From Methanomassiliicoccaceae archaeon (lineage in GTDB: Archaea > Thermoplasmatota > Thermoplasmata > Methanomassiliicoccales > Methanomethylophilaceae), in assembly GCA_003560875.1 (NCBI GenBank), contig PWJQ01000059.1, forward strand, positions 1 through 34,295: a DNA stretch of 34,295 bases. The letters are read 5' to 3'. The position numbers and the translations under genes are program-made. The notes beneath the pieces were generated by a model. That model worked only from the letters and a program-made list of their open reading frames with translations, searched no databases and was not told where the DNA came from. Of this stretch, positions 22,100 to 31,498 are shown in pieces. How positions within the stretch are numbered: position 1 is the first letter of the stretch; each line of letters opens with the position of its first letter.

Positions 22100-22879
22100 A
22101 TGACCAGAGTGGTGGTTGGAGGGGCCACCGGGAAGCTGGGACGGCTGGTGTGTGAGCAGGTGCTCGCAGACCCCGATCTGGAGCTTTCCGGCGCCATGGT
22201 CTCGTCATCCGGCGGGAACGCGGGCAAGGAACTGTATCCGGGCGTGGTAGCTTTCACCCCCGAAGAGCTGGAGGAGCGTCTTGCAGACGCTGATGTGTAT
22301 GTCGACCTCACATCCCCCACGGCGGCCGCTGAGAACGTTCTGCGGGTGCCTGCCACCGGGACGGCGATGGTCATAGGCACCACTGCCATACCGGAGGATG
22401 TCCTGCGACGTCTGGGAGAGGAATGTGCCGCCCACGGCACATCGGCGCTCCTGTCGGCGAACTTCGCATTGGGCGTCAATGTATTCTGGAAGGCCTGTGA
22501 GAGTCTGGCAGCGGCACTGCCCGATTATGACTTCGAGATAATCGAGATGCATCACAATCAGAAGAAGGACGCCCCCTCGGGGACTGCGGTGAAGGCCATC
22601 GAGGCCGTGGAGAGGGCCACGGGACTGAGCGACCTCAAGCACGGACGCGAAGGCGTCAGCGGCGCCCGCGGGAAGGAGATCGGCGTACACGCCATCAGGG
22701 CCGGCGACATCGTCGGGGAGCATACATTGATAATCGCAGGGAACATGGAACGTTTGGAGATAACCCACCGTGCCATCTCCCGCGAGGCGTTCGCACGCGG
22801 CTGTCTGGCATCCATCAAGTGGATGGTAGGGCGCAAGGAAGGCCGCCTACACGAGATGAGTGAGGTTCTGGGCATATGA
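22100..22879 (+). CDS. dapB: 4-hydroxy-tetrahydrodipicolinate reductase
   Basis: The 259-residue NAD(P)H reductase has the VVVGGATGKLGRLV nucleotide loop (4-17), TSANF-like LLSANFALGVN, and the substrate motif EMHHNQKKDAPSGTA (about 148-162) with the catalytic His and Lys. The N-terminal glycine loop is slightly different from the usual GxxGRMG. It begins 10 bases after dapA and overlaps lysC by four bases. Confidence 0.94.
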   Translation: MTRVVVGGATGKLGRLVCEQVLADPDLELSGAMVSSSGGNAGKELYPGVVAFTPEELEERLADADVYVDLTSPTAAAENVLRVPATGTAMVIGTTAIPEDVLRRLGEECAAHGTSALLSANFALGVNVFWKACESLAAALPDYDFEIIEMHHNQKKDAPSGTAVKAIEAVERATGLSDLKHGREGVSGARGKEIGVHAIRAGDIVGEHTLIIAGNMERLEITHRAISREAFARGCLASIKWMVGRKEGRLHEMSEVLGI

Positions 22880-24228
22880 TAACAGTCAAGAAGTTCGGAG
22901 GCACAAGCGTCGGCTCAGCCGAGGCTTTCCGCCGCTCGGCGGACATAATCCGTTCCGGCGAGGGTAACACTGTGGTGGTCGTCTCGGCCATGTCGGGGGT
23001 CACCAACTATCTTATCAGCTTCCTTGAGAGCGGCGAGAGCAGTGCCGCCGAGGTGATAGACACGATGAGGGTCAAACACAAGGAGGCCGCCGAGGAGGTC
23101 ATGTCCCCGGGCCTGCTCAAAGAGTACCTCGAGGTCCTGGACCTCAGGCTGTTGAGTCTGAAGGAATTGCTTGAGGACCCCGACGTGCGTAAAGACCCCT
23201 ATTTCAACGACAACATATCATCACAGGGCGAGAGGCTATCCGCCGTGACCATGGCGTTCGTGCTACGGGAGGCGGGTTTGGACTCCGTGCCCCTGTGCTC
23301 CGAAGAGGCCGGCATCCATGCCGTGGGTTGCCCCGGGGCGGGATTCGCCGACCTGGACCTCACCAGTCGTGACCTGTCGTACACCTTGAGACCTTTGCTT
23401 GATAACGGCAAGGTCCCAGTGATAACCGGTTTCTACGGACGTAACGGTGAGGGCAAGCCGATGACCTTCGGACGCGGAGGTTCCGACTATTCGGCCGCGG
23501 TTATAGCCCACGCCATCGACGCCGACTTCCTGGAGATCTGGACGGACGTGGACGGTTTCATGACCGCCGACCCCCGTATCGTGGACAACGCCAAGACCAT
23601 CGAGGAGATGAACTTCAGCGAGGCCGCGGAGTTGGCCTATTTCGGTGCCAAGGTGCTACACCCCCGGACGATCGAACCGGCGAGGAGGAAGCACATACCG
23701 GTCAGGGTGAAGAACTCCTTCAACCCTCAGGGGAAGGGTACTATCATACACCACCTTCGCGCCCCCCAGGATGAATTGTTGCGCAGTGTGGCCCTGAAGA
23801 CCGACCTTTCCATAATCACCGTCAATTCATCGGAGATCGCCTACCGCCCCAAGATGGTGGGGCGCATCATAGACCGCATAGGCGACGCCAATGTCATCGT
23901 CTATGCGATATCCACATCACTGTCGACCGTGGCCTTCCTGATACACAACAACGATGTGAAGGAGGTTCTGCGCAACCTCAACACTTTGGAGGGTGACGAC
24001 ATCGAGAGGATAGATGTCAAGAGCAACATGTGCCTGATCTGTGCGGTCGGGGACAACCTACTAGACCGCTGCGGCGCGTCGGCGGAGATATTCGGCAAGG
24101 TACGTGAGGCCAATGCCAATGTCGAGCTCATATCGGAGGGGGCGTCCACGGTCTCACTGAACTTCGTGGTTTCGATGGACAAGGCGACCCCGGTCGTCAG
24201 GGCCTTACATGAAGGTTTCATAGGGTGA
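22876..24228 (+). CDS. lysC: Aspartate kinase with C-terminal ACT domains
   Basis: The 450-residue enzyme phosphorylates aspartate, the first step to lysine, threonine and methionine. The kinase starts with VKKFGGTSVG (3-12) and holds FYGRNGEGKPMTFGRGGSDYSA and the WTDVDGFMTADPR loop. Two ACT domains (about 300-450) form the allosteric part, with LSIITVNSSEI and a late NVELISEGASTVSLNFVV. Lysine or threonine feedback is likely. The ATG overlaps the dapB stop (ATGA). Confidence 0.95.
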   Translation: MITVKKFGGTSVGSAEAFRRSADIIRSGEGNTVVVVSAMSGVTNYLISFLESGESSAAEVIDTMRVKHKEAAEEVMSPGLLKEYLEVLDLRLLSLKELLEDPDVRKDPYFNDNISSQGERLSAVTMAFVLREAGLDSVPLCSEEAGIHAVGCPGAGFADLDLTSRDLSYTLRPLLDNGKVPVITGFYGRNGEGKPMTFGRGGSDYSAAVIAHAIDADFLEIWTDVDGFMTADPRIVDNAKTIEEMNFSEAAELAYFGAKVLHPRTIEPARRKHIPVRVKNSFNPQGKGTIIHHLRAPQDELLRSVALKTDLSIITVNSSEIAYRPKMVGRIIDRIGDANVIVYAISTSLSTVAFLIHNNDVKEVLRNLNTLEGDDIERIDVKSNMCLICAVGDNLLDRCGASAEIFGKVREANANVELISEGASTVSLNFVVSMDKATPVVRALHEGFIG

Positions 24229-24233
24229 ACAAA

Positions 24234-25490
24234 ATGAGAGATTTCAATTACGAGGACGGGCAGATGATCATCGGCGGGATGACCGCCAGCGAGATAGCGG
24301 ACAAGTTCGGTACCCCTGTTTACGTCACTGACGAGCAGGCCCTGCGCGAGAATTTCCGACGTATCCATCAGGCGTTCAACCGCCATATGGAGACCCGTAT
24401 ACACTACGCCTGCAAGGCGAACAGCAACATGGCGATACTGAAGATCCTGGAACAGGAGGGCGCCTGCATAGACGCCGTATCCTTGGGCGAGGTTCTCACC
24501 TGTCTCAAGGTGGGCTATTCGCCGGACCGCATCCTCTACACCGGAGTCAACGTCAGCAACGAGGAGTTCGAAGGACTGGTGGACGCCAAGGTACCGATAA
24601 ACATCGACTCCTTCTCCGGTCTCAGACGTCTGGCGGCCATCTCCACTGACGTACCGATATCGTTCCGTGTCACCCCGGGCGTGGGATCCGGACATCACCA
24701 GAAGGTTATCACGGGAGCGAAGGGCTCCAAGTTCGGCATACCCATCGAGGAGATCGTGGATGCGTTCCGTGAGGCGGTCGACCTCGGTTTCAAGCCGAGG
24801 GGACTTCACGCACACATCGGATCGGGAGGTCAGTCGGTGGAGCCGTTCACGGACCTCGTCGGCATACTCCTCGGAGTGGTCGATGAGCTCAAGGAAAAAC
24901 TCGACCTGGATCTTGAATTCCTGGACATGGGCGGCGGTATCGGCGTACCCTACCGTCCTAACGAAGCGGTGATGGACGTCGACGAGTTGGCGGCCGACCT
25001 CACCGAGATGATAATGGAGGAGAGCGGCATCAAGACCCTGGCGGTGGAGCCGGGTCGCTATGTGGTGTGTGACACCACCGTGCTCCTGACCCGTTGCGTG
25101 GACATCAAGAGGACGGAGGAGAAGAACTTCATCGGCGTCGATGCCGGCTTCAACACCCTCCTGCGCCCATCGTTCTACGACTCCTACCATCACGTGGCCA
25201 TCGCCAACAAGTTCAACAAGGCCTGCGAGTCGCGCTTCGATGTGGTCGGCCCCATCTGTGAATCGGGCGACTATCTTGCCCGCGACCGTGTCCTCCCCGA
25301 ACCGGAGGAGGGGGACCTCGTCGCCGTCTATGACACCGGAGCCTATGGTTTCGTCATGAGCAGTCAATACAACAGCCGTCCCCGCTGCCGTGAGGTGCTG
25401 GTGAACGACGGTGAGGCCGACCTTATACGTGAGGCCGAGGACCTAGAGGACATCTGGCGCCATCAGGTAATGCCCCCGAGGATGATGTGA
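24234..25490 (+). CDS. lysA: Diaminopimelate decarboxylase
   Basis: The final enzyme, converting meso-diaminopimelate to lysine. The 418-residue alanine racemase-type barrel has PLP Lys61 in HYACKAN, HIGSGGQS, the GGGIGVPY phosphate loop, EPGRY, and the interface cysteine in GPICESGDYLA. AGGGTGA (24222-24228) lies five bases before the ATG at 24234; the GTG at 24225 is less likely. Confidence 0.95.
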   Translation: MRDFNYEDGQMIIGGMTASEIADKFGTPVYVTDEQALRENFRRIHQAFNRHMETRIHYACKANSNMAILKILEQEGACIDAVSLGEVLTCLKVGYSPDRILYTGVNVSNEEFEGLVDAKVPINIDSFSGLRRLAAISTDVPISFRVTPGVGSGHHQKVITGAKGSKFGIPIEEIVDAFREAVDLGFKPRGLHAHIGSGGQSVEPFTDLVGILLGVVDELKEKLDLDLEFLDMGGGIGVPYRPNEAVMDVDELAADLTEMIMEESGIKTLAVEPGRYVVCDTTVLLTRCVDIKRTEEKNFIGVDAGFNTLLRPSFYDSYHHVAIANKFNKACESRFDVVGPICESGDYLARDRVLPEPEEGDLVAVYDTGAYGFVMSSQYNSRPRCREVLVNDGEADLIREAEDLEDIWRHQVMPPRMM

Positions 25491-26323
25491 TGAGGTTCTG
25501 GAAGTACCAAGGGATCGGCAACGACTTCATCGTGGTCGAGGACCGCGACGACTCGATGACCAAGGACCCGGACTTCGTGCGGCTGGCCTGCGATCGTTCC
25601 TTCGGGATCGGTGCCGACGGTATACTGTACATATCGGATTCGCCCCGTGCCGACGCCCGTATGAGGGTGCTCAACGCCGACGGTAGCGAGGCCGAGATGT
25701 GCGGTAACGGCATCCGCTGCGTGGCCAAGCACCTCTATGATAGTGGATGGGTCCCTAAGGAGAGCATGAGCGTAGACACCTTGGCAGGCGTCTTGGTGAT
25801 CGGCGTCAGTGTCGTGGACGGAAAGGCGGAGATGCTGGACGTCAACATGGGGGCGCCGATACTGGATGGCAGGAAGGTACCGGTCGACCACGACGGCGAG
25901 TTCGTCAACGGTTTGATCGAAGTAAACGGCCGGGAGATCGTCGCCACCGCCGTGTCCATGGGTAACCCCCATCTGGTCACTTTTGAAGAATTCAGCGACG
26001 AGGAGATGGAGGAACTTGGGCCCGAATTGGAGTCCCATCCCTTCTACCCCCGTCGCACCAACGTCGAGTTCGTGACCGTCAAGGACGGCGGACTGGATGT
26101 CAAGGTTTACGAACGCGGTGCCGCATGGACTTTGGCCTGCGGCACGGGAGCGTGCGCCGCCACAGTGGCGGCGGCGTTGAACGGAACGGTCCCCTACGAC
26201 AGGCCCATCAAGGTGAGCCTGCCCGGAGGGGACTTGGAGATTACAGTGGCCGCCGACCTGGGACACGTGATGATGTCCGGGCCGGCGAGACTGGTATTCA
26301 CAGGAGAATATCTGGAGGAATGA
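25490..26323 (+). CDS. dapF: Diaminopimelate epimerase
   Basis: Interconverts LL- and meso-diaminopimelate without a cofactor. The two catalytic cysteines are C71 in EMCGNGIRC and C217 in ACGTGACA; the 277-residue length is standard. KYQGIGNDF marks the N terminus. The ATG at 25490 overlaps the lysA stop by one base (TGATG). Confidence 0.95.
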   Translation: MRFWKYQGIGNDFIVVEDRDDSMTKDPDFVRLACDRSFGIGADGILYISDSPRADARMRVLNADGSEAEMCGNGIRCVAKHLYDSGWVPKESMSVDTLAGVLVIGVSVVDGKAEMLDVNMGAPILDGRKVPVDHDGEFVNGLIEVNGREIVATAVSMGNPHLVTFEEFSDEEMEELGPELESHPFYPRRTNVEFVTVKDGGLDVKVYERGAAWTLACGTGACAATVAAALNGTVPYDRPIKVSLPGGDLEITVAADLGHVMMSGPARLVFTGEYLEE

Positions 26324-26327
26324 AAAT

Positions 26328-27476
26328 ATGGAAATCGTTTTCGCAGACAGACTACAGAAGCTACCGCCCTACCTCTTCGCTAAGTTAGAGGAACTGACCG
26401 CCAATAAACGCGCGGAGGGCGTGGATATAATCGACTTCGGCATCGGGGATCCGGACCTTCCGACCCCCCGGACCATAATCGAATCGATGCAGGAGGCAGC
26501 GGTCCATCAGGAGAACCACACCTACTCGTCGAGTGCCGGAGAGGGATACATGAGGGAGGCGGTCGCCGACTTCTACAAGAAAAGGTTCGGTGTCGATGTC
26601 GACCCCGCCAAGGAGGTCTGTGTCACCATCGGATCGAAGGAGGCCATAGCCAACATATGCAAGGCCTTCGTCAACCCCGGTGAGAAGGTGATATCACCCG
26701 ACCCCGCCTACCCAGTGTACGCCAACGGTGCTGCGCTCCTTTCCGATGCCGTACCGGTGAATGTGCCGCTACGGGCCGATGAGGGTTTCCTGCTCAACGT
26801 CGACAGGTGCCCCACGGACGCCAAGATGCTGTACGCCAACTACCCCAACAACCCCACCGGTGCCACCTGTGACGTAAGTTACATCAAGGGCCTGATGGAG
26901 TGGTGCAAGGACAACGACACCATCTTCTGCTACGACAACGCCTACTCGGAGATGTGCTTCGACGACTACATGGCGCCATCGGCGCTGGAGGCCGGTAGGG
27001 ACGTCATCGAGTTCGGTTCGCTGTCCAAGACATTCAACATGACCGGTTACCGCGTCGGATACGCGGTGGGCGACGAGCGTCTCATCGCCGGGCTCAAGAA
27101 GGTCAAGTCGCAGATCGACTCCGGTGCGCCCAAGTTCATACAGAAGGCCGCCACCCATGCCCTGGAACTGTATGACGGCCGCCGTCTGCCCCAGGTTCTG
27201 AAGGACAACAACGCCGTGTACGGCGAGAGGCGCAAGGTCATGGTAGAAGGCCTCCGCGACCTGGGCTTCGACGTGCCCATGCCCAAGGCCACCTTCTACG
27301 TGTGGTTCGACTGCGGCATGGACTCCATGAAGTTCACCGAGAAGATGCTGCAGCACGGCATCGTCGTCACCCCCGGCGTGGGATTCGGCGAGGCCGGGGA
27401 AGGTTTCGTGCGCATAGCCCTCACCCGTTCCAAGGAAAGGATCGAGGAGGCCCTGGAGCGCATGAGGACCGGCTGA
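26328..27476 (+). CDS. dapL: LL-diaminopimelate aminotransferase
   Basis: Converts tetrahydrodipicolinate directly to LL-diaminopimelate with glutamate as amino donor, so dapD/C/E are not needed. The fold-type I aminotransferase (382 residues) has YPNNPTG (172-178), the YDNAYSE aspartate, PLP Lys234 in SLSKTFNMTGYRVG, and a final FVRIALT Arg. Its place in the operon beside dapA, dapB and dapF makes this assignment far better than a generic AspC. It follows dapF after four bases and closes the operon. Confidence 0.9.
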   Translation: MEIVFADRLQKLPPYLFAKLEELTANKRAEGVDIIDFGIGDPDLPTPRTIIESMQEAAVHQENHTYSSSAGEGYMREAVADFYKKRFGVDVDPAKEVCVTIGSKEAIANICKAFVNPGEKVISPDPAYPVYANGAALLSDAVPVNVPLRADEGFLLNVDRCPTDAKMLYANYPNNPTGATCDVSYIKGLMEWCKDNDTIFCYDNAYSEMCFDDYMAPSALEAGRDVIEFGSLSKTFNMTGYRVGYAVGDERLIAGLKKVKSQIDSGAPKFIQKAATHALELYDGRRLPQVLKDNNAVYGERRKVMVEGLRDLGFDVPMPKATFYVWFDCGMDSMKFTEKMLQHGIVVTPGVGFGEAGEGFVRIALTRSKERIEEALERMRTG

Positions 27477-27500
27477 TACCGGGAAAAAACCACTTTCTTA

Positions 27501-28727
27501 TCATTTCTTATCGCGCTGGTAGGCGTGCTTGAGCGCCTCCACCACCGGCAACGGTTTTCCCAGCAGGAAGGTCTCCAAGGCACCGCCGGCGGTGCTGACG
27601 TAGGAGAAACGGTCGCTGAGGTCGAAACCGTCGGCCGCACCCACGGTGTGACCGCCGCCGACCACCGACCGTCCGCCGCCCTCGATCATGGCCAACATAA
27701 GTCCGCGGGTGCCTGACTCGAAGCCTTCCTTCTCATACCACCCGGCGGGTCCGGACATGAACGATGTGCCGGCACCGTGGATCACACGCGCATATTTCTC
27801 CACCGAGCGGGAGCCTATGTCTATCACCGGCTGCTCACAGGGAAGGTCACCAACCGCCAGTTCTCTGCGTCCGCCGTCATCGACGGCGACGTCCACCGGG
27901 AGAATGATCCGCGGCCCGTGGTCGCGCATGGCCTGCCGGGCGGCCTCAAGATTCTCGGAGGTCAGCTCCTCGGACAATATCTCCTCGCTCTCATCACCGA
28001 GGTGGACGCCGCGGGCCTTGAGGAAGGCGTTTCCAGCCAATCCGGTCAGCAGCACGGTGTCGGCCTTGCCACGGCGCAGAACGTTGTCCACCATCTTTAT
28101 GGCGTCACCGAACTTCGCACCGCCGATGATGAACACCGAGGGTCTTTTCGGTTCGTCGAACAGTCCCTTCAAAGTGAAGAGCTCCTTGGCCATCAGGCGG
28201 CCCGCCGCCGAGGGGAGGACGCCCTGGAAACCGACCAGTGAGCATTGTGAACGGTGGGCGGCGCCGAAGGCGTCGCAGACGAAGTAATCCGCCATGGGAG
28301 CCAACGTCTTGACGAGCACGGACTCGGCGTGCTCCTCCATCGGCCTCTTCTCGGTCTCGCAGTCAAGGTTGCGCACATTGTCCAGCATCAGGACGCCCCC
28401 GGGCTGCAAACCGGAGATGGCCGCCAAGGCCTTTTCGCCGATCACATCGTCCACGAAGGCCACCTCACGACCTATGTGGCGTGACAGGCGCTTGGCATGC
28501 TGGTCGAGGGGTATGAAATCCCACTTCCCCCGACGGCTCTGATGGGCGAGGATCACAAGCTTGCACCGACGGGATATCAACTCGCTGACGGTCTGCGATA
28601 TCCGCCTTATGCGCGCATCGTTGACTATGTGCAGCGTCTCACGGTCGAGGGGACAGTTGATGTCCACCCGGAGCAGAACGGTACGGTCCTGGAAGTCGAA
28701 ATCGTCCAGAGTGTTGATCTCCTTCAT
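27501..28727 (-). CDS. pgk: Phosphoglycerate kinase
   Basis: The 408-residue two-lobe kinase exchanges phosphate between 1,3-bisphosphoglycerate and ADP. It has LLRVDINCPLD at the N-terminal basic patch, LAHQSRRGK, the VCDAFGAAHR loop, IIGGAKFGDAIKMVD, the nucleotide site GPAGWYE and the late GGGHTVGAA. Arg and His substrate ligands are present. The convergent dapL gene ends 24 bases away. AT-rich TGTATTTTAG at about 28770-28780 may be its promoter. Confidence 0.94.
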   Translation of the reverse strand: MKEINTLDDFDFQDRTVLLRVDINCPLDRETLHIVNDARIRRISQTVSELISRRCKLVILAHQSRRGKWDFIPLDQHAKRLSRHIGREVAFVDDVIGEKALAAISGLQPGGVLMLDNVRNLDCETEKRPMEEHAESVLVKTLAPMADYFVCDAFGAAHRSQCSLVGFQGVLPSAAGRLMAKELFTLKGLFDEPKRPSVFIIGGAKFGDAIKMVDNVLRRGKADTVLLTGLAGNAFLKARGVHLGDESEEILSEELTSENLEAARQAMRDHGPRIILPVDVAVDDGGRRELAVGDLPCEQPVIDIGSRSVEKYARVIHGAGTSFMSGPAGWYEKEGFESGTRGLMLAMIEGGGRSVVGGGHTVGAADGFDLSDRFSYVSTAGGALETFLLGKPLPVVEALKHAYQRDKK

Positions 28728-28822
28728 ACGGGAATCTCCATCGGTGAGGATGTGAGGTGATGACCATTAACTAAAATACACTTTTGCCTGAAGGACGGTA
28801 AGGGGGTTTGGTTGAAGGGGTT

Positions 28823-29224
28823 TCAGGCCTTCTTGGCCACTTCGCACTCGTCGCAGTGGACGAGACCATCGTGGATGCAGGCGTCTTCGAGGATCTTGCA
28901 AAGATAATTCCATTCGGTCTCTTCCTCATCGTAGACGGGGTTGATGTGTGGGAAGCTGTAGGCCCCGTGCCATTTGACGCCACTGTCGGTGGTGATCATG
29001 TGCCTCATACAGGACGTGGGGTCCGCGTCAGGGTCCTTGGGCGGCGACTCGTTGTCCACCAGACCCGTCTCCAGCATCCACATCTTGGTGTCAACCGCCA
29101 ACTGGTAGTCTCCCTTGAAGACCTTCTCATCCAGTTCGTCGTAGGATATGGGCGTCCCCTTTTTCTTAAGGTAATCCAATGTCTCGTAGGCGTACTTCTT
29201 GACGGCTTCCATTTCGCTTATCAT
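28823..29224 (-). CDS. Uncharacterised 133-residue protein with C-terminal CxxC
   Basis: I do not recognise it. The N-terminal part (about 5-50) has a helical pattern with a short turn, YDELDEKVFKGDYQLAVDT, that could be a winged-helix. A middle segment holds SCMRHM, and the C terminus has YLCKILEDACIHDGLVHCDECEVA, giving three to four clustered cysteines that may bind metal. No membrane segment. GGAGG lies nine bases before the ATG at 29224. It sits between pgk and gap, in the same direction, with about 95-120 base gaps, so it may be separately transcribed. Confidence 0.6.
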   Translation of the reverse strand: MISEMEAVKKYAYETLDYLKKKGTPISYDELDEKVFKGDYQLAVDTKMWMLETGLVDNESPPKDPDADPTSCMRHMITTDSGVKWHGAYSFPHINPVYDEEETEWNYLCKILEDACIHDGLVHCDECEVAKKA

Positions 29225-29344
29225 ATATTGTTGCCTCCATGCGGCCTATGCCGCCATGGGAAAACATTCGTTTTAACGATATTTAATGGAAATGATGTAA
29301 CCGATGGGGAGAGAAAGGAGTAATGGCCTTTTAAGGCCGGTTTC

Positions 29345-30358
29345 TCAGCGCGGTATGCCCATGGCGGCATTGGTCTTGGCCACGGACTTTGGGCCTTCGC
29401 GTTCGACCTTGCACATGGAACGTATGCAATCCACTATCTCAGGGACGACATCGCTCTCCTGATGCACCGCCTGGTAGAAGAACAGCTTCTTGCCGACGGT
29501 CTTAACGCCGTCAGCCCACAGAGCAATCTCGAAGAGATCGCTGCGGGAGCGACCGAGGTCGCGGGCCATCTCCATCACTTGGGCGGTGGACTTGATGCCC
29601 TCTCCGCCCTTCACGAACTTTATGCGCGGGGCCTTTGACCACACCTCGAGGATGTCCTCGGTGCTGACCTCCTCCTTGAGGTCCACGGTGTTGGCGTGCA
29701 GGTGCATCAGGGTAGTGGGCACCTTCACCGCCATGGTCTGTATCTTCAACCAAGGCATGACGCTCTGCACATCGGGGCCGTGATGGGTGGGCAGCTTCAG
29801 TGAGGGCTCGATGGCGTTTATGGGGCCGTTCTTGCTGTCCCCGGGGTCGGCGCCGCGACGGATCAGGACGGAGAACGCCTCCTCGATGCCGAAAGCCTTG
29901 TCCAAGGGCGCCAGGGTGCGCAACAGGCCAGTGGTGTTGCATGAGACCACACGGGAGAACTGGGCACCCCATGACTCATCGTAGTTGGCGGTGGAGTTGA
30001 ACGATATGCCTGCCACGCCGTGGCCCTCCCCTCCCTGGAATATGGCCTTGACGCCCGCCTTCTCATACAGGGGGCGGTACTTCTCGCCCACACCTCCGGG
30101 GGTGCAGTCGACGATTATGTCCGCCTCCGAGAACATCTCCTCTATGCTCCCGGACACATCCATGCCGGCATCCTTGAAGGATGCCATACGGTCCTGGTCC
30201 GTGAAAAGACGGTAACCGTTCTGCAGTGCCAGGCCAGCCTCGTATGTGGGCCTGGTCTTGGTGACGCCGATTATCTCCATGTCATCCTGGGCGCTGATGG
30301 CGGATGCTGCCCTCTTGCCTATGGTTCCGTATCCGTTGATGCCTACCTTCACGGTCAT
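29345..30358 (-). CDS. gap: Glyceraldehyde-3-phosphate dehydrogenase, archaeal type II
   Basis: The 337-residue tetramer-forming enzyme has the VGINGYGTIGKR cofactor loop (5-16), DCTPGGVG, and the catalytic C140 in VSCNTTGLLRTLAPL. The His of the pair is in PTHHGPDV. This is the archaeal form, not the bacterial GapA. With pgk nearby it runs the reversible lower glycolytic/gluconeogenic steps. Confidence 0.95.
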   Translation of the reverse strand: MTVKVGINGYGTIGKRAASAISAQDDMEIIGVTKTRPTYEAGLALQNGYRLFTDQDRMASFKDAGMDVSGSIEEMFSEADIIVDCTPGGVGEKYRPLYEKAGVKAIFQGGEGHGVAGISFNSTANYDESWGAQFSRVVSCNTTGLLRTLAPLDKAFGIEEAFSVLIRRGADPGDSKNGPINAIEPSLKLPTHHGPDVQSVMPWLKIQTMAVKVPTTLMHLHANTVDLKEEVSTEDILEVWSKAPRIKFVKGGEGIKSTAQVMEMARDLGRSRSDLFEIALWADGVKTVGKKLFFYQAVHQESDVVPEIVDCIRSMCKVEREGPKSVAKTNAAMGIPR

Positions 30359-30417
30359 TGAACGTTCCTCCGCGCTTGAACTGCCACTGTATCCCTGTCG
30401 GATTGAAAAAAGGTTCC

Positions 30418-31407
30418 CTATAGGTCCCGGTGGCGGGAATGTAGCTGCACCGCCCTCTGCACGTACCCTGCCGCCTGCGGATTCTCGTCGCTCTCCTCAG
30501 CGTACTCCGCCACCGACTTGGTGCCCTTGGCATGGGCGATTATACCGTGCACCACCTCAGCGGTGGCGCGCAGATGGTAGCCCCCCTCGAGTATGAACGC
30601 GACACGCCCCTGAGGGGCCATCTCAATGAGCTTCTTGCACATGTCCAGGTACATGTCGGTGTTGACGTTGAGAGTCGAGTAACGGTCGGCGTAATGGGCG
30701 TCTATCCCCAAGGAGACCAATAGCAGCTCGGGACGGTACTGTCTCACCACCGGCTCTATGATCCTGTCCATCGCCTCCTTGAAAGAGGGGTTGCCGGCGC
30801 CGTGTGGCAGGGGTATGTTTATGTTGTACCCTTCGCCAGGACCCTCGCCGATGTCCTCGAGCATCCCCGTGCCAGGGAATATGTTCTCCTCATGCAGGGA
30901 GATGTACAGGATGTCGTCCCGTCGGTAGAATATGTCCTGCGTGCCGTTGCCATGATGAGCATCGATGTCCACGATGGCCGTCCTCACACCGGCGGACTCC
31001 GCCGCCAGGGCGATGTTGTTGAAGTAACAGAATCCACAGGAGTAGTCAGGACCGGCGTGGTGTCCCGGAGGTCTGGTTAGGGCGATGCTGACCTCGCCTT
31101 TCAGTGCATGACGTACGGCCTCCAAGGCCATACCCGCCGACAGACAGGCAAGTTCAAAGGTCTCCTCATGGAGCATCGTGTCGGCGTCCAGAGGGATGCC
31201 TTTGCCGCCCTTGACCTTGTCTATCATCACCTGACTGTGCACGCACAGCAGCTGAGCCTCCGTGACCGGTACGGCAGTGATGTGGTGATCGAGGATGCCC
31301 TCTCTCTCCAGCATCCTCCTCAACGACTTCAGGCGCATGGGGGATTCGGGGTGACCCTCCCAATGGGCGTGGGCTACGAGAGCCTCATTGAAAACTACGA
31401 CTACCAT
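30418..31407 (-). CDS. Histone deacetylase-family (acetoin-utilisation-like) deacetylase
   Basis: The 329-residue zinc hydrolase of the HDAC superfamily has the charge-relay His pair H116-H117 in RPPGHHAGP and the metal ligands D149 and H151 in VDIDAHHGNGT, with a further ligand Asp in GIDAHYAD and a C-terminal LEGGYHL loop. In archaea these enzymes probably remove acetyl groups from protein lysines or polyamines; the substrate is not visible. The ATG at 31407 lies close to a predicted start from the AT-rich region at 31436-31444. Confidence 0.88.
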   Translation of the reverse strand: MVVVVFNEALVAHAHWEGHPESPMRLKSLRRMLEREGILDHHITAVPVTEAQLLCVHSQVMIDKVKGGKGIPLDADTMLHEETFELACLSAGMALEAVRHALKGEVSIALTRPPGHHAGPDYSCGFCYFNNIALAAESAGVRTAIVDIDAHHGNGTQDIFYRRDDILYISLHEENIFPGTGMLEDIGEGPGEGYNINIPLPHGAGNPSFKEAMDRIIEPVVRQYRPELLLVSLGIDAHYADRYSTLNVNTDMYLDMCKKLIEMAPQGRVAFILEGGYHLRATAEVVHGIIAHAKGTKSVAEYAEESDENPQAAGYVQRAVQLHSRHRDL

Positions 31408-31435
31408 GTCCGACCTCTGAATCTAGGCATAAACG

Positions 31436-31444
31436 TTTATTAAT
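31436..31444. promoter_or_regulatory. AT-rich promoter core between the divergent deacetylase and ilvB genes
   Basis: TTTATTAAT at 31436-31444 fits a TATA box in both directions. It predicts a near-leaderless deacetylase message and an ilvB leader of about 30 bases. Confidence 0.45.
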
Positions 31445-31498
31445 ATTAGCCTATTTTGGACAGCTATCACGGTAGGTTGCCGTGAGGATGGTTGGATC

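Noticed and set aside
23901-25367. 488-codon minus-strand open frame opposite lysC/lysA
   Set aside because: Long only because high-GC codons leave few stops; the plus strand holds intact lysC and lysA with all catalytic residues.
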